Positions 1 to 10,574 of a stretch of DNA of 64,000 nucleotides are shown here, one piece after another. A program made the translations under genes and the position numbers. Every line of letters starts with the position of its first letter. Position 1 is the stretch's first letter. The DNA is from Gossypium raimondii (Eukaryota; Streptophyta; Magnoliopsida; Malvales; Malvaceae). The stretch is taken from NCBI RefSeq assembly GCF_025698545.1, contig NC_068569.1, forward strand, positions 3,968,001 to 4,032,000, given 5' to 3'. The notes under the pieces were generated by a model, which worked only from the letters and a program-made list of their open reading frames with translations, searched no databases and was not told the DNA's origin.

Positions 1-900
1 TAAGATTTGTTTATCTAGACAATAAGTTGTCCCTTTCTTATTAATTTCCTGTAGCTTGCTTTACATTGGTATAACACCTCACTTGAAGTTTTCAATTATC
101 AAATCAAACAGCAATGCTGCGTTCCTAAATTAAAGGCTAATCCAACCACCAAATATATTCAATTAGACTAATTGTATCTCAATCCAAATGAAGCCATGGC
201 AAGGACTAATTTGTGAGTTTGAAAGAAAGACTTGACCCGTAGGCTAATAATAATATTATTATAATTCATAATAAAATAAAGAAAACCAATCAAAGCTTTG
301 CTGTATTTAGCTGGATGGCAACCAAAGTTGTGAAAGATTTGTCATGGCATTAAAGTATTAATTAATCATTAAGCAACTTGCTTCATCACATTATACATTT
401 CTCCCCTTTGTTGGTGTCTATTATGAATTGTTAATTATTATGACATGACCCATCTTAATCTTTCATTAGCATTTCTAAGCTATGGCTACTTTCTACATAT
501 GCAATATAATATTATTACTTTGAGGTTAATTTGAGGTTCACATGAATAATAATGTCAATCTCAACATATTTCTATACGTCACTTGTAGGTTGTTGGCATG
601 TAATTAAAGGTTGTTTTAGATCTCTAGTTAGGAACACTTCATTATATTAAAATTATTGCAACCTAAGATCTAAAATAAGGTGTACAATATCCCTCTCTAT
701 ATATAAACAATAAAACCATTTCAATCTCTAGTTTATAATTCCTTTAATTTCTCTATCTTATGTCATTAATTTACTAATTTTATAACTTAGAATTAAGATT
801 TTTGGTATTGATATTATTGTCAGCATAGGAGGAAGTGTATTTAAGTGTGTTGAAACACATTATCTTCTTATTTAAGAGTTGAGGAATAAGTATAGATGAC
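1..900. other. AT-rich intergenic DNA
   Basis: No reading frame of note and no recognisable RNA gene. A TATA-like stretch (TATATATAAAC) lies near 699-710, but I cannot assign a transcript to it. Otherwise I see only AT-rich low-complexity sequence. Confidence 0.6.
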
Positions 901-949
901 TCAAGTCATTATATAAAAAAACAAATAGAGACTGACATCAAATCTAATA

Positions 950-1420
950 CAGTATATACGTATTGTAATACTATACACATACGAGTAGTGTGGAGACTGA
1001 GAGTTCCAAATTCCCAGCAAACTTTAAGTCTCTGATATCCTGCGACCGATGTGTCATTATCAAAAAAGGCTGCAACAAGCATAGCATTCATTCTGAGGGT
1101 GGGTCCCACCTATAGACGGTTTAAGCCAATAAATTGTGAACGTGGGTGATAGCAGGGCAAGGGGGCTACCCCCCTGTCGTACACCATAAGGGAGCATCCA
1201 AAAATAAAGTGTACTTTTTTTGTGGTACTTTTGGTTTGAGGGCATGCTGACCTATTCCCCCAAGAACACTAGGGTAGGGTCTCTCTTCTTTTCTTATTGC
1301 CTGGGAATTGCCCCGCCCCCTGTTTGTTTCTGTTTTTACAAAAGTAATTTTGACTAATTTATAATCATAACCATAATTATTTGGTATAGTAACGGTGATG
1401 GAAGTAAATCTGTAGTGCAT
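950..1420. other. GC-richer island with a perfect TCP-type palindrome; no gene assigned
   Basis: This stretch stands out from the surrounding AT-rich DNA by composition and lack of simple repeats. It contains short open frames on the minus strand that I do not recognise. It also has a GGTGGGTCCCACC palindrome (1098-1110) and a short GGGGG-CTA-CCCCC stem near 1160-1172. It may be an unannotated promoter, a non-coding RNA locus or a gene relic. I compared it by eye with common plant microRNAs and found no convincing match. Confidence 0.4.
1098..1110. promoter_or_regulatory. Candidate TCP transcription-factor site
   Basis: GGTGGGTCCCACC is a perfect inverted repeat around a central T. It contains GTGGGNCCCAC, the merged consensus of class I and class II TCP factors (established knowledge). 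No adjacent gene is evident, so its role is unknown. Confidence 0.4.
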
Positions 1421-1974
1421 CTTGTCTAGATATCTAAAAGAATTTATTAAATATATTGTTATTGAAAAAGTAAAAAATTCAAAATAAGATTAAAATGATG
1501 AGTGTCTTAACTATTTATTTATTTTTAAATATATTTTATTTGAAATTTAATTATTTTTACAAAATAAATTATATTATTATATGAATGTTTTAGATTTTAC
1601 ATAAAATTTTATAACGTAACACCATAGTTTTTAAATTTTTAACTTTATAATTTCAACTTTTCATAGATTATAATAATAAAAATTTTATATAAATTTTTTC
1701 ATGTCGTAAGTATATCACAATTTAATAGTCTTAAAAATTTAAATAAATGAAAAATATATAAGTTTTAAAATCCACTCGTAGAATTGAAATAAATTTCATA
1801 TTTAAGATGTTAGGTAATAATCTTAAAGGATAAAATATATTATAAGTTCATGTACTTTTTAAAATTTTGAAATTTAATTTTTATATTTTCGTTTTTAAGA
1901 ATTTTAGATTTTAAAGTTTAAGTTCAATTATTGATATTGTTAATTTTATTATTAAATTTGTCGGTATGACATTT

Positions 1975-3080
1975 AAAAATAAACTCACTTGATAATTATG
2001 TAATGAAAAATGACATTGTAATGAACTTAAATTTAACAAAAAATTAACAATATTTAATCTTGAATCAATTTTAAAATCTGAAAAGTTAAGTGACTAAATT
2101 CCTAGAATGATAGTATAAGGGTTAAATTTCATATTTTCAAAGAGTACAAATACTTATAGCATATATTTACGTAATCCCTTTTTTTTTTATATAATGTTTG
2201 AAATTATCCATAATTTCTCCTAACTCTTAAACAAGAGGATAAACGTGTTTCAGTTCGCTCAAACTCAGGTTCTCATGCACAGACAATAATGTCGGAACCA
2301 ACCAGGCTAAGACTCAGCTAGAATTTACATTTATTTTCTAATATATTTTAAATATTATTTTCAACTTTAAAATATATATTGAGTTAATTATATAAATATT
2401 GAGTTAACATGTACTCTTCAAATTTTTGAAATTTAGTTATTGTACTTTTATTTCTAGAAATTTAGTCTATTTATTTTTTAATTTCAAAATTCAGGTACAA
2501 TTGCTAAAACTATTTTTCTTTTTGTTAAATTTGTTAGTGTGACATTAAAAAAAACTCACTTGATAGCAATGTAACTCAAAAATGACAGATAACATACTTA
2601 AATTTAACAAAATAATTTTAACAATGATAACAATTAGATCTGAATTTTAAAATATAAGTAGAAGAACTAAATTCATAGAAATAAAAGTACAAATATCAAA
2701 TATCAAAATTTATGAAGAGAAAAGATTTATGACGTATTTTAATCAAAATATTACATGTTGAATTGATTAAAAAAAGCAATTCTGTATTTGATATTTAGAT
2801 GATGAAACATGACTAAAAATTGTAATTCATTAACTTAGATCACGAAATTACATTACATAGGACTGGAATTAAAATTATAATAACGAAATAAAAATTTTGG
2901 TCAAATAATTTGATTCTTTTATGGGTAAGTTAAGATTTGAAAAGTTTTAGACGGGTATATTATGAAATATAAGAATATTTATTTGATAGTAATGTAATTA
3001 AAAATAACATTATAATAAACTTAAATTTAACAGCTGAACATAAATTTTGAAATACGAGTGGAGAGATTAAATTCATACAA
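1975..3080 (+). repeat. Three diverged copies of an AT-rich direct repeat
   Basis: Copies lie at about 1975-2107, 2549-2690 and 2982-3079. All share the phrase 'cttgata(g)..atgta', then 'aacttaaatttaaca', then a block ending in 'taaattcata'. They run in the same direction and are heavily diverged, consistent with old non-autonomous element copies or decayed duplication. Confidence 0.5.
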
Positions 3081-3304
3081 ATATTAAATTTCAAAATTTA
3101 CAACTTAATTAAAACGAGTTGCCTTTTCTAAAAATCATATTATGAATTTGTTATTTATATGACGAGATATTCATTAACTCAGGATCGAGAAATTACATTA
3201 CATAGAAATGGAATTAAAATTATAAAAGGAATCAAAATAATTTGGTCAAATAGTTTGATTCTTTTACGGGTAAGATAAGATTTGAAGAGTTTTAGACGGA
3301 TATA
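2840..3304 (+). repeat. Pair of about 125-bp direct repeats
   Basis: The segments at about 2840-2963 and 3184-3304 align along their length. Shared anchors are 'gaaattacattacatag', 'tttgattctttta', 'gggtaag' and 'gttttagacgg'. They are interleaved with the three-copy repeat, so the duplicated unit was probably larger, about 345 bp. Confidence 0.55.
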
Positions 3305-5091
3305 TTGCAACTTTTTGCTGCGATTTTTTTTAATTTAACAAAATTAAATAATTTTTAAATTGATAATAAAACTGGGTTAATATTTGATATAGTGTAATTT
3401 TCCACAATAAATTTTAATAAAATTATCATGAATATTTTACCTCAATTCCTTAACTTAGCTTGTGAAATCTAAAATTCTATTACAAAATGTTATTCAAATA
3501 AAGTAATGCATATTGGTGTATATTACTCGAACTAAAATACAAGTTCAAGCAGCGATTCTAATTACTTGGAACATATCTTGTGATGGTTGAAGACTCAAGG
3601 CATTTTAATTTATTTAATTTTATTATTTTATAATTTGTAATTCTATTGGTCACCAATTGTTTTTCTTTAAAAGTACATGGGTTTTCGCCAGCTTCTTAAT
3701 TTGTTTATGTTTTGGACTTATGTTGTTTTAAATTTTATATATATTTTTGTCTGTCTTCTATTGTTTAATAAGTTTTTACTTTTAGAAGTATTTGTCTACT
3801 CTTATAGTATGTTTTTTTAAGTATTACTTATGCACTCGGTATTTGCTTTTGCAAGTGATTTTAGAGGTAATTTTGCAATAGTCCTTTTTGGTTTTTTTTT
3901 TTTGTAGATTTTTACCCGTCGCTTTGAAACATATGGGACTGATTTCTAAATATATCGTACTTTAATTGTGACAGAACCGATAAGGGTTCATTGTTATTTT
4001 TTTCCTGAATTGTATGGTCCAACCCATAAAAGGAATTAAAAAATTTTCCGGTCAAATATCATATTGGAAAACAATATAAGAAACTAAAATTGGTTGTAAT
4101 TACGGAAATGCAATTACTTGGTGATAAAATTATCAATTAAGCAGCTTGAATTTAAACAAGGTAATTCTCAACAAATCAAAGGAATAGCCTCCCAGAAAAA
4201 TGGTAATTAGCAATAAACATCAAATTAGTTACCATAATTGGTTTAGCTTTTAGTGCTAATCTTTTATAATAAAAGCATTTAAGTAATTTAAATTTTAAAA
4301 TTCGAAATATTTAATGTAAAGCCAGCGATGTTAATACACACTTAAAAACTATATAATAAGGAAAGCGTGCCTTTAAAAGAAGTTTATATTAATTGAAAAA
4401 TATTTATAAAACCGTTAAACTTGTATAGGATACACCCAAGCCGACGGTCAAGATTAATGTGGCAGATATAGTAAGGTCCATTTATAGTAGCTTAGTAACG
4501 TTTCTACAGAATCATTAGCGGGTGAAAATACAGTAGAGAAATAATAAAGAATATATAAATGTTGCAAAAAAATAAAATAAGAATGGAAGGCTTTGAAGAA
4601 AAAAAAATATAAACAAGCTCAATTACCAAAATAATTCCTCAAAAAAGAATAAATAAAATAAAGAAAAGATGCTCTGCTCTGTTGACATGAAAAAGCTAAA
4701 GACAAATACAGAGTAGAAAGAAGGGGAGAAAAAAAAAACCTGAGACAGAGAAAGAGCGGAGAATTGCTTTGCACCCAAAAGTTCAAAGGAGGAAAATAAA
4801 AAGAAAAAGAAAAAGAAAGATTTCTGTTGTTTCTGGGAGTTGAGGCATTTTGGCCATCAACATCATCATTGTCTCTTTGTACAGCTTTTACTTGCAAAGC
4901 TTTTCTTTCTCCCACAGTTTTATCTTCCAATTCACTCTCACTTTCAATTCTTGTCTTTGTACTATCTGGGATTTATTTTAAAAGTTTTAAAAAGGCAGTG
5001 GATAAACTTGAAAAGATTGAAACTTTGGGTTTCTGATCTCTCTTGTTGCTTTGTTTTCTCATCTGGTTGTTTGGGTTGCTTATTTTTATCG

Positions 5092-8000
5092 ATGACTATG
5101 GAGGAGAAACTGGGTGGTTCCAATGGTGAAGATGGTGGCAGGGACAGGTTTCCAATTGGTATGCGTGTTTTAGCAGTTGATGATGATCCTATTTGTCTCA
5201 AAGTTTTGGAAAATCTCCTTCGTAAATGCCAATATCATGGTTAGTGGTACTTTATCTTTTGAATTCTGCTGAAAATTTTCTTCCAACTTGAAATTTACTT
5301 CTAGATTCTGCTGACAAGTTACGTGTTTGCTGTTCTGTTTATTCTCAATCCTTAATTCAAAATTTCATTCATTGTTCTAAAAATCTTAAATAAGTAATCT
5401 TACTGTGTTTCTGTCAGGAAGATCTGTGTGTTGTGCTTAGCATGCGTTTAGAATTAGGTCTTTGTAATTGTAGTATGCAAGGTTTGACTTTTAACATTGT
5501 TGAGACAGTGGGCCTCTTTTTGACATATCATTTATGCTTTCTTTTTCCTGCAGTTACCACAACCAATCAGGCAATTACGGCCCTCAAAATGTTGAGGGAA
5601 AACAGGAACAGATATGACTTGGTTATTAGTGATGTTAATATGCCAGATATGGATGGCTTTAAGCTTCTTGAACTTGTGGGGCTTGAAATGGACCTACCTG
5701 TAATTAGTAAGCATTAACCCTTTTTTCCATTTTATGGCTCTGAATTTTACTCTTTTTTTTTTCCTTTTCCCCTTTTGTCTTTTGAATTCTTTGTGAAATG
5801 AATGAAAATTTCTATTTTTTTGGGTGAAGTTCGTTCCCCATAATTTTCTGGATCTAAATTTGATTAATAGAGCAGAAGTGACGATATTGTCTTTTTTTTT
5901 CATGATGAAATTTCAGTGTTGTCAGCTCATAGTGATACCAAGCTTGTAATGAAGGGGATTACTCATGGTGCTTGTGACTACTTATTGAAGCCGGTTCGCA
6001 TTGAGGAGCTAAAAAACATATGGCAACACGTTGTGAGAAAAAAGAAACCTGACTCTAAGGATCAAATTAATGCATCAAATCAAGATAAATCTCGGGGAGG
6101 AACCGGAGAAACTGGTCCAACATCTAGCAGTTCTGACCAAAAGGTCAGTAAGAAGCGGAAGGACCAAAGTGAAGATGAGGATGAAGAGGGTGACGATAAT
6201 GGACATGAGGACCCTTCAACCCAAAAGAAGCCTCGAGTTGTTTGGTCTGTAGAGCTGCATAGGAAGTTTGTTTCCGCTGTCAACCAGTTGGGTCTTGAGA
6301 GTGAGTTTTTTGCTGTTGAGATTAATGTCTCTTATTATCGTCCAGTGATTCTCATGCCACTTGCATTTTAGTTCTAACATTTTGTTTCCTCTTTGTTTAA
6401 AAGCAGAGGCTGTTCCGAAGAAAATTCTTGACCTCATGAATGTCGATGGCCTTACAAGGGAAAATGTAGCAAGCCATCTACAGGTAATCTCCTTATGAAT
6501 GTTGAGGGCTCACAAGGGAAAATTTAACAAGCGATCTGCTAGTTTCATGTTAAAATTAGCGCATCGTTAATGAAGTTTTACAACTTCAATTCAAGCCTGC
6601 TGGGCCGTAGGCATGGGAGAAGTGCATATACTTGAATTATGAGTTTTTATAAAAGTGTGCAGTATTTAAGCTTACTATCTTATGCTGTCTTGCAGAAATA
6701 TAGGCTTTACCTAAAAAGACTCAGCAGTGTTGCAACTCAACAAGCTAACATGGTTGCTGCATTAGGAAGTAAAGATCCGTCTTACTTGCGCATGGGTTCA
6801 CTGGACGGCTTTGGAGATTTTCGCACATTGACTGGACCTGGAAGGATTTCAAGTGCTTCTCTGTCATCTTATCAACCAGGTGGATTGTTTGGGAGACTGA
6901 ACTCCTCATCTGCTTTAAGCCTACGTGGGATTTCTTCTGGTGTGATTCAGTCGGGACATTCTCAAACATTGAACAATCCGATCAATGGTTTTGGAAAGAT
7001 CCAGCCAGCCGTGGTACCTGCAAACCAGAATCAAAATGGAACTTTGTTTCAAGGGATCCCGACATCAATCAATCAACTGTCGCAGAACAAGCCCACCAAC
7101 CACTTTGGAGAATTTAATCGCGGTAATGATCCAAATGCTTTTGGTGTTGCTACGAACTTCCAAGATGCGAGAGTGACGGTTGGTGGCTCGAGTAATACTC
7201 TACCTGTTTCCTCGGGCAACCCTTTGTTGTTACAATCAAACACACAACAGACACAACATAGTGGTGCATTTGGAAATCAACCATCATCCCTTGGTGTGAC
7301 ATCACTGAATCAGGAACCATTTGACATGAACGTTCGCGGTTCTTCTAATTTTCTTGATCATGGTAGATGCAGCGAAAATTGGCAAAGCGCGGTTCAATTA
7401 TCGAGTTTTCCTTCAAATGCATTGTCAGCAAGTGAAACTTTCAGTCATGAGCAATTGCCGAGTAATAATTTGCAAGAAAGTATTTCTTGGACAAGCTCTC
7501 ACCTTAGTAGCAGCCCTCTTGATCTTTCTTCTTCCATGGCAAATCCAGCAAATTTGGAGGACTCTAGAGGAAACATCTCCCAAGTCGGTCTAAATAATAA
7601 TGTCATTCAGAATATTGATTGCACAACAAAGCAACAATGGGGAGATAGCAGACATGATTACAACGGCAATATGAATAATTCATTCAGCCGAGGAGACTCC
7701 CTGGTCCCTGCAAGTGGACCTATGATGGACCAAAGCAATGTCATCAGTGATAAAATGAATGATGTTTCTTTGTTCAGCCAATTTAGTGGTGACAGTACTT
7801 ATGTTGTTCCACACCTTGATGGTGAGAAATCAGCTTTCGGCACAAAATCGAGATCCAATGACGACTTCCTATTTGAGACAAAGCCACAAAACGGCTTCAA
7901 TCAAAATAGTTTTGAACCTTTGGAGAATATAATGATGTCCATGATCAAATCGGTATGAAAAGAAAACTTCCATTGTTGCTCTTAATTTTGAATCCTTGTG

Positions 8001-8115
8001 AGCATAGTGGCTTAAAATGACTCTAAACTTTTTTATGCAGGATCAAAATAATGAGACCCCATTGATGGATGGGGAATTCGGATTCGACGCGTACTCCCTT
8101 GGATCTTGTATATGA
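5092..8115 (+). CDS. Type-B response regulator (ARR10/12/18-like)
   Basis: Transcription factor at the end of the cytokinin phosphorelay, acting in the nucleus. I read six coding exons: 5092-5239, 5554-5706, 5917-6300, 6407-6483, 6696-7952 and 8041-8115, giving 697 residues. The receiver domain (about 24-145) has the acidic pocket D30-D31-D32, the phospho-acceptor D76 in [10 protein letters not shown], and K125 in LLKPVR. A basic, acidic-rich linker with KKRK follows. The GARP/MYB-like DNA-binding domain is about 204-263, from [15 protein letters not shown] to [14 protein letters not shown]. The long Gln/Ser/Asn-rich exon 5 is the usual activation region. Start: the first ATG after in-frame upstream codons without ATG; a second Met lies at position 3. 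All introns are GT-AG. The receiver and GARP place it in subfamily 1 with ARR10/12/18. Synteny favours the ARR18 position, but I cannot separate these by eye. Confidence 0.93.
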
Positions 8116-8646
8116 AACGGTTGATGCTGATTCTGAGATAAAAGACGGTACAAAGGCATAAGCCTACTCTTTTTATGGGAATCTCTGTTGCTTCATTTAA
8201 TATATTGAAATTGATGGCAACATTCTCCTTTTTCCAATTTCTTTCTTTCTTTCATGTCCTTTCGAACACATTGATTGAATTGTAGTTTGAGAAATTTATA
8301 GTTTCTCCTAGTTTTAGTTTCATTGTATTTTGTTTTTCCTAGTTTCTTTCAAGGTAACACAAGAACTTGGAGTTTCAGTATTTCCACGGCTGAAGGCATA
8401 GCTTTTAGATGGAACATGAAAAGCCCTTCATGTGTGCATAACAACAGTGACTGAATGCAGTTCTGAATTCGCCATTGCTGTGTGGTTGATGGGTTTTTTT
8501 TTCTTAATTTCAAGGTTAATTGAAATAGCCTTCTTTCTGGTATTGGAAATTCATGGTCCTAACAATGAATAAATAAATGATCAAGGTGGATATGCTTCAA
8601 GTAGTAGACTATGTGATATTTGACTGAATTAAACAGAGAGTTGTTC

Positions 8647-9611
8647 TTATTCTCCTTCCCAACCCATTTCCCTAGCTCTATGTTCCCGTGTAGTAGTCAG
8701 TTTCCTCTCTTTGATCAGCGAAGCCTCAGCCTTTTCTCTAGCCCCCTCACAGGTTTCCGTGGCAGCAATACATTTTTCGGCTTCTCTTTGGTACTGGGAA
8801 GCCACCCATTTTGCTTCACCAAAGGTGATGTTCATATGGCGAGCATGCTCTTCAGCAACAGCCTCTTGCAACTCCAATTCCTCTGTCAGAAGGTCTACAA
8901 ATTGCTTCTCCATCTCTTGCTTCAGATCAGGGTCATTGCGTCCACAATCTATGTCATCAAAATAACATGGTATTTGGATGAAATTTAAAGAAATATAACC
9001 AATTTGAGTTTATCTAAAGAAGGAAAAAAAAAATCTCCAACCTGTCCGAGAGATTGGCCAACCCTCTTAAAACAATAACAGTCAGCAGAAGTATATGAAC
9101 TCAAATTTAGTTTTAACTTAATTGAAATGTATGCATGATAATGACCAAGGAATTATGCACCACAATAATTAGCAGCAAATTGAAGGAACATGGATTTCCA
9201 GAATCAAATGTCCAACAAACATGAATTTTATGCAAAATTAGCAGCAAAAACAGATCAAGATCTCAAATTTCCTAAATGGGTATTCCTTAACTACACTCCA
9301 ATAAACAAACAACCAATCAGAATCAAAATTTGAAAACAACTCAGAGTTGGAAAGGAAATTAAAAAAAACATGAAATTTGAATAATAGTAATAAAATGGCG
9401 TAAAGAGGGAGTAAGTACAAGGGGCAATCTTGACAAGGGAAAAAGGTGGGGGGCAATCACAGATGCAAGGAGGGCAAGAGAATTTGGAATCAGCAAATCT
9501 GAGAGTTTTCTTGAATCTCTAATAAAGAGCAGGTCCACACACTCCCAATGCTGAAACTAGTGCAAAAATCACTAAACACGACCTTAAACATGTCCCTTAT
9601 CGGCGTAACAT
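8647..9611 (-). pseudogene. DUF1068 family pseudogene
   Basis: Reading the minus strand from 9611 recovers the family's N-terminal transmembrane segment, the Cys-rich CPPCICDCPPPFSLVKIAP block (about 9420-9475), a tiny exon GLANLS (about 9042-9063), and a long final exon (about 8953-8647) with MEKQFVDLLTEELELQEAV and a coiled-coil tail ending GWEGE-stop. DUF1068 proteins are small plant membrane proteins (NKS1 is, as I recall, a Golgi-located member). Breaks: TAA about four codons after the ATG, TAG where the family has Trp (ALY-stop-RFKK), and an apparent 2-base deletion at the end of the tiny exon. The intron positions remain, so this is a decayed genomic duplicate and not a retrocopy. It converges on the response-regulator gene. 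Confidence 0.8.
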
Positions 9612-9896
9612 GTTTCTTTCTTGTCTCTCTTTTTACTTGTTGATTCTCTCACTGTCTGTGTTCTATGGAAACCAGGGATTCATTGATTGATGGCTCAGCG
9701 AATATATGAATCTACTGCTTCAAGCTTCAACTATCTTTTCAATGTTTGCTGCATCTCATGTTTGGTTCTTGACTTCTTTCATTGCATCTCAGTTTTCCCC
9801 CCAAAATCTTTAAAGGCTTGGATTAGATACAAAGGAAAGCTCTCCAGGCCCAACCTAATCCAAGTTGGATTTGGGCTTGGTTTATTTATTTTATTT

Positions 9897-10268
9897 GGGA
9901 TAACTCAACATTTAGTCCCTGAACTTGGTAATGTTTCCTAATTTGGTCACTGATTTTTTTTGGTCCACATTATTCCCTGAACTTGACAATCTTTCTCAAA
10001 TTTGATCCCTATGGTGATTTGGAACTTTGAGATCATCCCACACCATCACCTAAATTTTTTTAGAAAAGAATTATATTTTTATTTGATGATGTGGCACAAT
10101 ATCAAAATGCAACGTTATTACATGGACCAAATTTTGGAAAACTTGCCAAATTCCAAGACTAATGTGAGAGAAATTGTCGAGTTTCATGACTAGCGTGGAG
10201 AAAAAAAGAGTTCAAGGACTAAGTTGAGAAAAGTTTCCAAGTTCTGGGACTAAGTGATGCTTTATCCC
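9897..10268. mobile_element. MITE-like element with terminal inverted repeats
   Basis: The left end begins GGGATAACTCAACATTTAGT. The reverse complement of the right end begins GGGATAAAGCATCACTTAGT, and similarity continues through 'CCC.GAACTTGG'. Several internal 'gtccctgaacttg' phrases repeat in both orientations. The flanks on both sides read ATTT, a possible target duplication. It is about 372 bp with no coding capacity. The superfamily cannot be assigned safely. Confidence 0.55.
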
Positions 10269-10574
10269 ATTTTTGTGTTACAAATAGAAGCAGCAAAACC
10301 CTGGATTAATCTGGACCATTAATCTTGTTGGTAAACATGTTAAAGCTTCATGTTAGCCTCGGACGATAAATATTCATACATGCCTGCACACTTATAAAAT
10401 GTAATAGTATTTTAAGACAGTGGACATAGTTTGTCATACAAGTAATGAAAATGGTAGATTCCTATATCAGCCTAAACAATTAGATGAGAGGATTTCTGCA
10501 AATTTGAGTTTCAAAAACATTCATTCAATCCAAATAATCTAGTTTTGCCAACACAGCTTCTGTCAGTCCTTAAT
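10269..10574. other. 3' flank of the S28 peptidase gene
   Basis: No gene or repeat seen. It probably holds the 3' UTR of the minus-strand peptidase gene ending at 10575. Confidence 0.5.

Larger units (their letters stand above)
1421..4600. other. AT-rich intergenic DNA with diverged direct repeats
   Basis: No gene seen. The stretch is built partly from related repeats, listed separately. The last few hundred bases before 4600 are the likely distal promoter of the downstream response-regulator gene. Confidence 0.6.

Noticed and set aside
1240-1290. Minus strand 'agtgttcttgggggaa' recalled a miR395-like sequence
   Set aside because: It differs at several positions, and I found no complementary arm to make a microRNA hairpin.
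4827-5091. Open frame continuing upstream of the ARR start (from 4827/4840)
   Set aside because: It contains no ATG before 5092. It is 5' UTR that happens to stay open, and family homology starts after the chosen Met.
8620-8988. Plus-strand 122-codon open frame
   Set aside because: It is the antisense shadow of the last exon of the DUF1068 pseudogene.
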